A stretch of DNA of 64,000 nt from Acanthopleuribacter pedis (GTDB lineage Bacteria > Acidobacteriota > Holophagae > Acanthopleuribacterales > Acanthopleuribacteraceae): contig NZ_JAFREP010000028.1 in the NCBI RefSeq assembly GCF_017377855.1, forward strand, positions 62,001 through 126,000, in the 5' to 3' direction. Of this stretch, positions 35,241 to 43,357 are shown piece by piece (position 1 is the stretch's first letter; the number at the start of each line of letters is the position of its first letter). Below the pieces are notes generated by a model. That model did not search any database. It saw only the letters and a program-made list of their open reading frames with translations, and was not told the DNA's origin. The translations under genes were made by a program, and so were the position numbers.

Positions 35241-36905
35241 ATGGCGAAACACGATCTAGCACTGCTGGTCGAAGAGAGGGAACAGCAGAAACCTTACACC
35301 CTCACCTTCCGTGTTCTCGATCCAGACAGTCCCCATGAAATGCTCGAAGCAATGCAAACCTACCATGAAAAGCCGCACGCTTTTTTCACCAACTACTTGG
35401 CCGAACTTCAAGACATCGCACGGGCCGGTTACCAAACTAAAAACCAGAGCCAACCTATCCGTGATCAACAAAAAGCCTACTTAGAAGCGGTGACTGCTGA
35501 TCGAGGTCGGCAGCTTTTTAAAGAGCTGTTACCACCTAGCTTAGCAAGCTTCTTCTGGGAAAACCGGGATTCGATTGAACATTTAAATATCATCTCCGAC
35601 GAAACCTGGATTCCATGGGAATTGTTGCGCCTTTTTGGTCCTGTGGACGAGGGTTATGAAGACGGTCCCTTTTTCTGTGAAGCATTTGCCCTGGCACGCT
35701 GGCAAAAAGGAAAGAATCAGCCGGTCGAGACGTTTTCCTTAAAAAGACCTGTGCTCATCAGCCCAGATGATTGCCTAAATTACCAAGAAGTGGTGACTGA
35801 AACCCTTCAATCTCTCAATCCCAACACCATCCAACTTCGCGACCTCGACTACCGCGCATTGATCAAGTTATTTTCGGGTGGGGAGCATGATCTAATATAC
35901 CTCGCCGGTCACGCAACTTTTAATCAATCGAACCCTGGCGCTTCAGGCTTCTGCCTCAAAGCGAACCTTAACCTGACACCCGGCTCTCTATCCGGTCCCT
36001 GCCAAAACTTAGGAAAAAACAGACCCTTCATTATCATGAACGCATGTGCATCGGCCCGCACCGGCGATGCATTGGCGGGCACCGCCGGTTGGGTCGCGAG
36101 TTACCTAGACGCCGGGGCGGGTGCGTTCCTCGGTTGTCATTGGAACATAGCCGAAAGCAGTGCCTCTGAATTTATGGTTCACCTCTTCGAGCACTGGGCC
36201 GCGGGTCAAAGCCTAGCCCAAGCGGTTCGTGCAGCGCGGCGACACATTCGAGATATCGATCCGACCACATGGCTGGCTTTTACCTTATTCGGCAAGGCAC
36301 AGGCCGAAATGCAACGAAAGCAACCAACCACCGAGGCAGAGACCACTCATTCAAGGCAGCCAACCGCCAAACCCAGGATGAAACCACGACAGTACAAACA
36401 GGCGACAAGAGCACTTACCTACTCGCGAACCGGCATCTTTTTAGGTGTTCTCGGACTGTTCATACTCGGTGTTTCCTTGCCACCAGTCGGATCTATCAAC
36501 CTTTCTACCGAAACGCCGGATTACAAAGGTCCAGAACCATTGTTACCTACCACCACTCCGCCGAAGGATCAAGCATCCGGCGCCCAGGAATCAAAAGACA
36601 CCAACAGACACGTAGACCAGGATACGGGTTCTCAATCGTCACAACGCCCCACCTTGGAAACCAACCGAGAAGCTCCGAAACCTACCTGGTCCGTAACCTT
36701 TTTACTTCCAAAACACATGTACTACCCTTCGGTGCTGATTAACGGTCAAAAGGCCGTAATCATCCAACACCTGGGGATGCATACAAAAATCCAGCTTCCC
36801 GGAGCGGCCGGTTCCTATCACGTGCTTCTAAAAAAAGAAGACATAACTTGCTCGGGCACCTATTCAATCTCTTCAGATGATCAACTACTAATCCCTTGTG
36901 ATTGA
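35241..36905 (+). CDS. Membrane-anchored CHAT-domain protease
   Basis: 554 residues from ATG 35241 (AAAGGAG 6 bases upstream; an open extension to GTG 35061 lacks one). Residues about 90-350 form a CHAT domain of the caspase/separase clan: catalytic His224 in IYLAGHATF and Cys269 in IMNACASAR are both present. A linker of basic and Thr/Gln-rich sequence leads to one transmembrane helix (about 397-415). About 140 residues follow outside the cytoplasm: a Pro/Thr/Ser-rich stretch and a small beta-rich domain with two Cys. So the protease faces the cytoplasm and the sensor the periplasm. It is first in an operon with two exported proteins and divergent from a split sigma factor, which suggests regulated proteolysis linked to envelope signals. 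Confidence 0.85.
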   Translation: MAKHDLALLVEEREQQKPYTLTFRVLDPDSPHEMLEAMQTYHEKPHAFFTNYLAELQDIARAGYQTKNQSQPIRDQQKAYLEAVTADRGRQLFKELLPPSLASFFWENRDSIEHLNIISDETWIPWELLRLFGPVDEGYEDGPFFCEAFALARWQKGKNQPVETFSLKRPVLISPDDCLNYQEVVTETLQSLNPNTIQLRDLDYRALIKLFSGGEHDLIYLAGHATFNQSNPGASGFCLKANLNLTPGSLSGPCQNLGKNRPFIIMNACASARTGDALAGTAGWVASYLDAGAGAFLGCHWNIAESSASEFMVHLFEHWAAGQSLAQAVRAARRHIRDIDPTTWLAFTLFGKAQAEMQRKQPTTEAETTHSRQPTAKPRMKPRQYKQATRALTYSRTGIFLGVLGLFILGVSLPPVGSINLSTETPDYKGPEPLLPTTTPPKDQASGAQESKDTNRHVDQDTGSQSSQRPTLETNREAPKPTWSVTFLLPKHMYYPSVLINGQKAVIIQHLGMHTKIQLPGAAGSYHVLLKKEDITCSGTYSISSDDQLLIPCD

Positions 36906-36916
36906 GGTTATAGAAC

Positions 36917-38125
36917 ATGTTGCTTATACTCCTGGAAATGACCTTTTTTGGATGGCAAACAAGCCATGAACCTGATCCTTCTGTCCCAGTCCTTTATGTA
37001 AAAGATTTTACGGCACCGATCAACCCAGAACTAGAGGTATATACGTATATACTGCGACAAGACTTTGAAGCTTCGCTAAGCGAAGAAAACTGTGTGCGTA
37101 TCGTTTCCCGAAATGAAATGGATGAGTCTGCAAAAGATCAGCTTAACGAAGCCGAACTTCAGAGGAGGAGTGGCAATCCCAATGTAAAGGCTGAGCCGGC
37201 CCTCCAGCCCATTACCCGTGCACAAGGCGTTATTAAAGGAGAAATCACACGCCTTGAAAAGGGTTCCGAATATATCATTTCCGCACGGATTACTTTTTTC
37301 AACACCACGCTTCGTTCTATTGCTCAGGAGAAATTTACAATAGAGGCGCTTTATTCAAGTGACGGGCGTAAAGCCTTATTAAAAAAACTCGTTAAACAAC
37401 TTTGTAAACCTCTTGCTGGAGATCAAAATCGCCTTGAACCAGAAAAGCCTTCCTCTAAACTTAAGGGCCGAATTCGAAAAGCAATTAAACTTCATCATCA
37501 AGAAAAATACCAAACCGCGTTAATTGAGTTTACGGATCTTGCCGCGGGTGGAACTATTGAACTTGGCGAGGAAGCATTCAAACTCGTTCGCTCTTACCTG
37601 TACAGCTGTTATTTGAACTACGCAGCCCAGTTTCATAAAGGCAAACCAAGCCCATTTTACTGTGACATTATTCAACAAGGCATAGATTTGGGAGAGCCTA
37701 GATCCCCAGAAGGACTTGATCGAACGTATGGGCAATTACTCATTCAAAAAGCCGCTTGCTTAGTTAATGAAAAAAAACTCGAAGAAGCGGAGGTTCAACT
37801 GCAGATAGCTAAGACATTTTTTAAAAGCATGACAATTGATCCTGAGGTGAACTTCTACATCGAAAGTATCGACAATGCGCGAGCAGAATTAAAGCGGGGC
37901 GTTATCTCGCCGGGAGATTGTATTACCAACAGCAGAGGCCTTCAGGGTTGGATTGGAACGGTTCTTGGCCGAGAACTCAACACCCTCACGGTTGAGATTA
38001 AATGCGCCAACGATATTTCGAAGCATCCGGCAGGCAGCACTGTTTCCATGAACCTAAACGACGTAGAGAGAACCAAAAGTGTCTCAATGAGTCTGTACCT
38101 ATGCTCGCTAAGATTCTGCAACTAA
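36917..38125 (+). CDS. Exported protein with FlgO/CsgG-like N-terminus and TPRs
   Basis: 402 residues, 11 bases after the CHAT gene. A short hydrophobic N-terminus is the probable export signal. VLYVKDFTAP and LRQDFEASLSEENCVRIVSRNEMDE resemble the nucleotide-binding-like fold of CsgG/FlgO/TolB-N outer-membrane lipoproteins. Residues about 185-320 are helical and TPR-like (KAIKLHHQEKYQTALIEFTDLA). The C-terminal about 70 residues are beta-rich with several Cys. It is probably periplasmic and may bring a partner to the CHAT protein's outer domain. Not a confident family assignment. Confidence 0.6.
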   Translation: MLLILLEMTFFGWQTSHEPDPSVPVLYVKDFTAPINPELEVYTYILRQDFEASLSEENCVRIVSRNEMDESAKDQLNEAELQRRSGNPNVKAEPALQPITRAQGVIKGEITRLEKGSEYIISARITFFNTTLRSIAQEKFTIEALYSSDGRKALLKKLVKQLCKPLAGDQNRLEPEKPSSKLKGRIRKAIKLHHQEKYQTALIEFTDLAAGGTIELGEEAFKLVRSYLYSCYLNYAAQFHKGKPSPFYCDIIQQGIDLGEPRSPEGLDRTYGQLLIQKAACLVNEKKLEEAEVQLQIAKTFFKSMTIDPEVNFYIESIDNARAELKRGVISPGDCITNSRGLQGWIGTVLGRELNTLTVEIKCANDISKHPAGSTVSMNLNDVERTKSVSMSLYLCSLRFCN

Positions 38126-38163
38126 ATAACTAGCCATGGAACCACATCCAAAGGAGTTCAGTT

Positions 38164-39795
38164 TTGAAGTGCTTTTTGTGTTTGACATCGTTTCTTTTTG
38201 TCCTTCTTACTTTAGCGGGTACCGGTGACAGGCGGCTTAATAAAGGACTAAAGCTAATCGAAAGAAACAAGCTCGCCCGAGCGGAAATCAAAATAAACCA
38301 GGCAATTATTGTTCTCAAAAAGAAAAAAAAGCACGACAAGCTAACCATTGCGTATCTGGCACTTGGCGATATAGCAAGATTAAAAAAACAGTTCCCTCAA
38401 TCATTTGTATACTATGATCTAGCACGTGCATCCGCATCCCCCCAAATCCGCGGCCAGGTAAATGAAAAACTTCGTAAGGTTGAAACGGAGTATTGGAACA
38501 TCGAAACTGCTTTTGCGGGCAAAAACTGGTCGACTCATCAGAGATTTCTTGAACAAAATCCTGGACTATTAATCGCGGACACGATCCAGAAGCACATCGA
38601 TTCACAACAACTCCAGGAAATTGTTCAAAAGGACGTACTCGCCGAGTACATCGCTTTTATAAAAGCCTTCCCTAACAATCGTTATAAACACCGTATAAAA
38701 GAAAAAGTTTACGATTACTGGCGACAAGGCTTTGATGCAGAAGATCATGCGAGCGCGTACCTTTTTTTCAAGGCCTTCCAAAAACAATTTCCCAACAGTT
38801 CATTATGGCATGAGGCGAAAACATGCGCCCTTTATCATCTTGCTCTAGGGACTCAGGAACCGGAGATATTCAAAGCCTTTTATCAAAGGCTTCTCGAATA
38901 TCCTACGCCGTTCCTTAGCCGCCAGGGCACCGACATACTCCTTCAAACCCTTGGGCAGATTGCCGCTAGGAAAAATGACGCAACGGCGTTCTACCTCCTT
39001 TACGAACAGACAGGAAAAACACATTATCGCGACTTGGCCCATAAATATGTCAAAAATGCTGAAGAGGAGGCCCTTTTCATTTTGGAACAACCAGAATTTT
39101 TTTTTAAAATGCTACCGCCACAGGCCAAAGCTCTTGAAGGACAGCATTACCGAGCACAGGATCATGTGTCACAGGCCTTTGACCACACCTCTGAAGGTGT
39201 AGGCCGGGCCCTGATCGCGGCTTACTCCCCACGCACGATCACCAGTGCTATCCCTGTTTTTGACGTTCCACTCTTCTCAAAATCGAAATTTGGAAGCTAT
39301 CGGGTTACCATTGAATTTACCCTTCGACTCCGTGCAAAACAAGAAACCTCTGGTGCGTTAAGCAAACTCGCGAAGATGCTCGACCCGGCTAAGGCTCAGG
39401 AAATGACGCGAACGTGGTTTGAAAGAAAAACACATATCGCGGAAATCGACCTGTCGCCCGGGGTGGTCACCCCCTACCAGTGCACTTTCGAGGCCATTGA
39501 TGCTGAAGACAAACAGAGTTTGGCTGGATTAATCAGTTTGGCCACCCTAAGAAAGCCGGTCGCTTTCACCCATCGAGTTGTGGAGGCAACACTTATCTCC
39601 TCGCATCTTAAACCAATGACCAATCCCGTGATTACAGATCAGTTTTTCGACAAAACGGTTTCCTTTGATGGGTTTAGCGAAGATGTCTCACGGTTCCGAG
39701 ATCGAGTTATTGATCGCCTTGAAGAAGGCGTCGAGGAAGGACTCGTCAATATTTTGCTTTACGGTCAACCCGAGGGGCCGGTCCGAAAGCAATAA
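38164..39795 (+). CDS. Exported TPR/helical protein of the CHAT operon
   Basis: 543 residues from TTG 38164 (AAGGAG 8 bases upstream). Signal peptide at residues 1-20 (CFLCLTSFLFVLLTLAGTG). TPR-like helices run from about 25 to 320, including IAYLALGDIARLKKQFPQSFVYYDLARA. The last 200 residues are beta-rich (YRVTIEFTLRLRAK; VVTPYQCTFEAIDAEDK). No enzyme motif. It ends about 95 bases before the right direct repeat, so it is the last gene of the island. Function unknown; the context suggests an envelope component of the CHAT system. Confidence 0.65.
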   Translation: MKCFLCLTSFLFVLLTLAGTGDRRLNKGLKLIERNKLARAEIKINQAIIVLKKKKKHDKLTIAYLALGDIARLKKQFPQSFVYYDLARASASPQIRGQVNEKLRKVETEYWNIETAFAGKNWSTHQRFLEQNPGLLIADTIQKHIDSQQLQEIVQKDVLAEYIAFIKAFPNNRYKHRIKEKVYDYWRQGFDAEDHASAYLFFKAFQKQFPNSSLWHEAKTCALYHLALGTQEPEIFKAFYQRLLEYPTPFLSRQGTDILLQTLGQIAARKNDATAFYLLYEQTGKTHYRDLAHKYVKNAEEEALFILEQPEFFFKMLPPQAKALEGQHYRAQDHVSQAFDHTSEGVGRALIAAYSPRTITSAIPVFDVPLFSKSKFGSYRVTIEFTLRLRAKQETSGALSKLAKMLDPAKAQEMTRTWFERKTHIAEIDLSPGVVTPYQCTFEAIDAEDKQSLAGLISLATLRKPVAFTHRVVEATLISSHLKPMTNPVITDQFFDKTVSFDGFSEDVSRFRDRVIDRLEEGVEEGLVNILLYGQPEGPVRKQ

Positions 39796-39889
39796 TTTAC
39801 CTGGGCAAGGAGAAGATCATTACATCCAACACGTCGACTTCAACCGAACCAGTTCTGTTTTGTGAGAGATCGCTTAGTACAGGATGAGG

Positions 39890-39950
39890 GGCGCCGCGGC
39901 GCTTACTTCACCGCGACAAAAAAGTTACCCGGCCGCTTGGTCAGCAGGCC
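39890..39950. repeat. Right 61-bp direct repeat of the island (attR-like)
   Basis: Contains the stop codon and last 15 codons of the gene at 39903-40484 plus 13 bases beyond, starting with the GC palindrome GGCGCCGCGGCGC. It matches 33876-33936 at 60 of 61 positions. Confidence 0.9.
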
Positions 39951-40484
39951 TCGCTCGGATTCTTTGGCCTTTTCCAAGGCGTCATTCACCGAATCTTCTT
40001 TTTCGGCCGTCTCCATGGCCGAGGATACGTCCATTTCCAACAGGGAAAAAAGGTCGGCCTCGTCCGTCACTTCTTCGCGTAACGACGACAGCAACGCATC
40101 GTTGTCCATTGGGATCGCGGCCAGGTAAATGCCCCCGCGTTTCGGTTTCTCTTTCCCCTTGAGAACCCGGTACTTAAACACGCCCATCTGGCCGTTGCCG
40201 CGATAGAGCCGGAAATTTTCTTTGAGGAAATAAAACAACTGCGCGCGGTCGTCCTTGCTCAGGCGCAGTTCCTCCTGAAATTGGCCGTCGACAATGAGCA
40301 CCCGCTTGAATTGAACCTTGACAACGGGACGCCCCTCGCGATCCTCCATCCATTTATCCATCCAAAAAACATAGGGCCGCACTTCTTTAGCGATGGGACC
40401 CGCTTTCACCGTAACTTGATCCTGGGCGGCCAGGAACGGAACGAACAAGAGCGCAAGCAACACCAAATACCATCGGGAAAACAT
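39903..40484 (-). CDS. Exported hypothetical protein (island target gene)
   Basis: 193 residues from ATG 40484 (GGGAGGTGG upstream). Signal peptide MFSRWYLVLLALLFVPFLAAQ. The mature part is mixed alpha/beta with no family I recognise; motifs visible include VKVQFKRVLIVDGQFQEELR and a highly acidic helix near residues 140-175. Its 3' end is the site duplicated at the far end of the island, so it probably is the integration target, left intact. GC and codon use match the surrounding chromosome, unlike the island. Confidence 0.75.
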   Translation of the reverse strand: MFSRWYLVLLALLFVPFLAAQDQVTVKAGPIAKEVRPYVFWMDKWMEDREGRPVVKVQFKRVLIVDGQFQEELRLSKDDRAQLFYFLKENFRLYRGNGQMGVFKYRVLKGKEKPKRGGIYLAAIPMDNDALLSSLREEVTDEADLFSLLEMDVSSAMETAEKEDSVNDALEKAKESERGLLTKRPGNFFVAVK

Positions 40485-40836
40485 AAACCACCTCCCAGAA
40501 CCGAAAAGAAGGGAAAAGCCGACGGCAGCAAAGGTTTGGATAAAACCGCACAGGAACCGCAAACCTAAGTGACCGGGCAAATTCTCCGCCGCTCAAGCAA
40601 AAACACGACATACCAGACAGCGAAGGCCCAATCAAAACCATACCGCTCTCAAGAAAAGACGCATCTCTGCAAGAAACACTGAATAACCCATCGACGCTGC
40701 AGGAAATTAAGTTAAAAATTGGCTTCACGCCCTATTCTAGGCCGGCAAAACACAATCCAAGGCGGCCCCAAACCTGGCAACCCATCGCGGTGATGCTACA
40801 CTGCTCTGTCCGCCAATTACGCCTTAGGATGAACCC
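40485..40836. other. Intergenic region
   Basis: 352 bases between the divergent target gene and SMI1/KNR4 gene. Nothing recognisable beyond likely promoters. Confidence 0.4.
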
Positions 40837-41283
40837 ATGAATCAAGACGCCCTCCAACGAATGATCCAATACAATCCAGACATCGTCACCTTTCGAGATC
40901 CTCGCGAGGGCGTCCCCGATACCTGGATTCAAAAAGCAGAACAAGCCATCGGCATCGAATTATCCAGGTCCTATAAGTGGTGGCTGAAAAACTACGGCAG
41001 TGGTCGTGTCGGCAAAGAACCCATTTACAGCATCAACGATCCTGAGGCGGACCCGACAAAGAGCGTCGATATCCTGAGCATGTTTCACCTCTACAAACTT
41101 CCCAACCGAAGAATTCCTATTTGTCACAGCGATGTTGAGGGCGTGTTCAGCCTGGCCCCGGACGAAGTCACGGCACCAGGCGAATACGCGGTGTACTCAG
41201 AAGCGTTAAAAGGCGTCTATGCGCTTACCTTCTCGGATTTTTTAGAAAAAAGAATCAAAGCCTACCTGGTCCACGATCGCTAA
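40837..41283 (+). CDS. SMI1/KNR4 (SUKH) family protein
   Basis: 148 residues. VPDTWIQKAEQAIGIELSRSYKWWLKNYGSG near the N-terminus and VFSLAPDEVTAPGEYAVYSEALKGVYALTFSDFLEKRI near the end match the SUKH fold, used mainly as an immunity protein against polymorphic and contact-dependent toxins. No toxin gene is adjacent, so it is an orphan immunity or regulatory member. Base composition is more AT-rich than its neighbours. Confidence 0.8.
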   Translation: MNQDALQRMIQYNPDIVTFRDPREGVPDTWIQKAEQAIGIELSRSYKWWLKNYGSGRVGKEPIYSINDPEADPTKSVDILSMFHLYKLPNRRIPICHSDVEGVFSLAPDEVTAPGEYAVYSEALKGVYALTFSDFLEKRIKAYLVHDR

Positions 41284-41333
41284 ACCGAGACACGCTTTTC
41301 CAAAGGCGCATAAGGGAACCTGTCCCCCCTCAC

Positions 41334-41690
41334 CTATTCGGTCATGGCTTGGCCGGAATCCGTGAGTTCTTGGTACCTGGGGGCTTGTTTCATGGAAAAT
41401 GCGAGCGGCGTGTTGACGGTTCCCAATTTCATGAGGTCGACAAAGCGGATGTCTAGGTTGTCGTAGTCGCGGAAATAATAGCGACGCCGTCCCAAATCAC
41501 TCACCGAGACCCATTGGGTGTAGTCCAGTTCATCGGGGTGTTCGGTTGAAACAGCCGCGCCGATAGGAATATTGATGTTGGCAATGATATTCCACGCGAG
41601 GTTAACCGCGCCGTCGTGATCCGTGGGGTAGTGATCGCCGCCAAAACGTGCCGCCGCCTGGGAAAGCGCCACCGCCCTAAACCACCCTCC
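41334..41690 (-). pseudogene. C-terminal remnant of choloylglycine hydrolase/penicillin V acylase
   Basis: About 118 readable codons: FRAVALSQAA, AWNIIANINIPIGAAV, DYTQWVSVSDLGRRRYYFRDYDNL and VDLMKL match the last third of Ntn-type linear amide C-N hydrolases (usual length about 330-360). The catalytic N-terminal Cys and two thirds of the protein are missing and an in-frame stop lies just upstream, so this is a 5'-truncated relic. It lies between the SUKH gene and the NTF2-like gene. Confidence 0.75.
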
Positions 41691-41712
41691 TAATACTCAG
41701 GGATGGCAAACC

Positions 41713-42183
41713 TCACTCCGGCGAAGGAAAACCACCGTCCACCTTGATTTTCCAGGATCCGTCCGGTTGTTTCTTGAGGATCAGCAGAAAAAGGCCACTG
41801 TAACTCCATGGTTTGGCATCATCTTCTTTGCGACGCAAGGTGTAGCTAAAGCGGCCCCGCGCATAAGCCGTGCCGCCGTCGATGTCGAGCCGGTCGGTAA
41901 AAATGGCGCCGCGCACGAGGTCCACCTGGCTAAGATTTTGCGCGCGGGTGTGGCGAATGGCGTCAATGCCGAACAGCGGTTTTTGACCGGGAAAGTAGAC
42001 CTCGGCATCCCGCGCGTACAACGCCATGTGTGCATCCAGGTCACCGGCTTTTAAGGTAGCCAAAAAGGCTTTGTTGACCGCCCGAATACGGGCTTCATCA
42101 TCCTGTACCGACGGCGATTGAGCCCAGGCAAACACGCCCACCAAACAGATTGCGAACCATAACCCTTTGACGTTGCTCATCAT
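41713..42183 (-). CDS. Exported NTF2-like (DUF4440/SgcJ-type) protein
   Basis: 156 residues from the first of two adjacent ATG codons (42183, 42180), with GAGGAG upstream. Signal peptide to about FAWAQS. The mature protein, DDEARIRAVNKAFLATLKAGDLDAHMALYARDAEVYFPG ending in SYSGLFLLILKKQPDGSWKIKVDG (shown in parts), is a standard DUF4440/SnoaL_3 domain, used for ligand binding or simple catalysis. Substrate unknown. Confidence 0.8.
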   Translation of the reverse strand: MMSNVKGLWFAICLVGVFAWAQSPSVQDDEARIRAVNKAFLATLKAGDLDAHMALYARDAEVYFPGQKPLFGIDAIRHTRAQNLSQVDLVRGAIFTDRLDIDGGTAYARGRFSYTLRRKEDDAKPWSYSGLFLLILKKQPDGSWKIKVDGGFPSPE

Positions 42184-42269
42184 TTCCCCGCTCCTCGCCT
42201 GCCTTGTGGTTCCGCCCCATCCTACGTGGTGAGACGGCAAAGGTCGAATCATTCTGTAAAAAATCCGTA

Positions 42270-42410
42270 AGAAGTCCTCTAGAGGCTGCTCTTAGCGTGC
42301 GAGGCGGCGGTCACGACGAAACTCCTTGAAACGAATCAGACCGTCCCTCTTGGTGACACCTTTCCGGTCGACTATACGACTAAGGGCAGCCCTGCTGCCC
42401 TTCTTTTTTT
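42270..42410 (+). ncRNA. Candidate small RNA ending at a strong terminator
   Basis: No protein gene on the plus strand reads into the terminator at 42382-42410, so it probably ends a short transcript. The preceding 110 bases contain complementary blocks (GGCGGTC near 42305 with GACCGTC near 42346; CCTCTAGAGG near 42278). The 5' end is a guess and I match no known RNA family. Confidence 0.35.
42382..42410 (+). terminator. Perfect Rho-independent terminator
   Basis: AAGGGCAGC (42382-42390), loop CCT, GCTGCCCTT (42394-42402), then CTTTTTTT. Nine perfect pairs. It isolates the downstream polycysteine leader from upstream transcription. Confidence 0.93.
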
Positions 42411-42483
42411 GCGCCAACCGTGCGGGAACCCTCACATTTTGCGATTGTTACGCCCGCCCCATCATTTTTTCCCAACTTTCCCC

Positions 42484-42513
42484 TTGATTTGCCGCGACGG
42501 TCCACTGTATTTT
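42484..42513 (+). promoter_or_regulatory. Putative promoter of the polycysteine leader-chaC unit
   Basis: TTGATT (42484-42489), 18 bases, TATTTT (42508-42513). It would start transcription near 42520, shortly before the leader peptide gene. It is the only reasonable pair between the upstream terminator and the leader. Confidence 0.45.
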
Positions 42514-42550
42514 GAAAAGGACTTTATTGCGAAGGATGATTAGAAACATC

Positions 42551-42640
42551 ATGTTATCCCATCGTGAAATGAACGCCATTGAGCTGCAGGCCGGTTGTTG
42601 TTGTCGCAACCTCTGTTGTTGCTGTTGTTGTAGCTGTTAG
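42551..42640 (+). CDS. Polycysteine leader peptide upstream of chaC
   Basis: A 29-codon reading frame: a 15-residue polar N-terminus (MLSHREMNAIELQAG), then CCC, RNL, six consecutive Cys, Ser, Cys and a stop. Ten of 29 residues are Cys. ATG 42536 in the same frame would add five residues; AAGGA lies at 42533-42536. The gene is about 110 bases before the ChaC start. Its start region pairs with downstream sequence (42551-42559 with 42678-42686; 42564-42574 with 42652-42662), so ribosome position would control folding. Polycysteine leader ORFs act as cysteine-responsive attenuators in mycobacteria; the same logic fits here because ChaC releases Cys-Gly from glutathione. A Cys-rich ribosomal peptide product (RiPP) is the alternative, but no maturation enzyme is nearby. 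Confidence 0.75.
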   Translation: MLSHREMNAIELQAGCCCRNLCCCCCCSC

Positions 42641-42686
42641 GCATTCCAGTAGTTCATTTCACCGTTTCCGGCCCACCGGATAACAT
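42551..42686 (+). promoter_or_regulatory. Inverted-repeat leader enclosing the polycysteine ORF
   Basis: ATGTTATCC (42551-42559) is complementary to GGATAACAT (42678-42686), and GTGAAATGAAC (42564-42574) to GTTCATTTCAC (42652-42662). Twenty exact pairs in two blocks enclose all the Cys codons. An inner hairpin GGTTG/CAACC (42593-42611) is also possible. No T-run follows before chaC, so control is more likely at translation or RNA stability than by a classic terminator. Confidence 0.75.
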
Positions 42687-42751
42687 CCCAAGTACATTCG
42701 TTTCTTCCCTTCCCCCGAAACACCAACCGTTCCCCCTTTGGAGGATTTGTG

Positions 42752-43357
42752 ATGCTGGAGCATTCCCCCACCGTTCGGACTTTGGTTCCCCCCATCCCCC
42801 CCGTGACCGTTAACCCCGATGAAGTTTGGGTCTTTGGTTACGGCTCAATTATATGGCGCCCCGATTTTGCCTTCACCGAACAGCGCGTCGGATTTGTTCG
42901 GGGCTGGAAACGCCGCTTTTACCAAGGCTCCACCGACCACCGCGGCGTGCCCGGCAAACCTGGCCGCGTCGCGACCTTGCTACCCGAAAAAGATACCCAC
43001 TGCTGGGGCGTCGCGTTCCGGCTCGACAAACAAGAAGCGCAGAAAGTCATCGCGGCCTTGGATAAACGCGAGCAAACCGGCTACGAGCGTTATTGGGAGC
43101 CGTTCCAGTGCCGCGACGGCCGCATCATCAACGTGTTGGTGTACGTGGCCGCATCAGACAATCCCCACTACCTCGGCCCCGACAGTGTTGCCGGGATGGC
43201 CACCCAGATTGCCACCTCACACGGCTTCAGCGGTCCCAACACGGAATATTTGCTGCGGCTAGCCGAAAGCTTGCGCCACATGAATCTCCACGACGACCAT
43301 GTCTTTGATTTGGAACGGGCGGTGCGCAATCTGCTGTCTGTCGAACACGTGGCTTAA
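42752..43357 (+). CDS. chaC: ChaC-type gamma-glutamylcyclotransferase
   Basis: 201 residues from ATG 42752 (GGAGG 7 bases upstream; a GTG precedes it directly). VWVFGYGSIIWRPDF holds the Y-G-S-x substrate loop, and DKREQTGYERYWEPF the catalytic Glu of the ChaC family, which cuts glutathione into 5-oxoproline and Cys-Gly in the cytoplasm. Length fits bacterial ChaC. It is preceded by the polycysteine leader, and its stop codon lies in the TTAA end of the 180-bp repeat, copy B. Confidence 0.9.
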   Translation: MLEHSPTVRTLVPPIPPVTVNPDEVWVFGYGSIIWRPDFAFTEQRVGFVRGWKRRFYQGSTDHRGVPGKPGRVATLLPEKDTHCWGVAFRLDKQEAQKVIAALDKREQTGYERYWEPFQCRDGRIINVLVYVAASDNPHYLGPDSVAGMATQIATSHGFSGPNTEYLLRLAESLRHMNLHDDHVFDLERAVRNLLSVEHVA

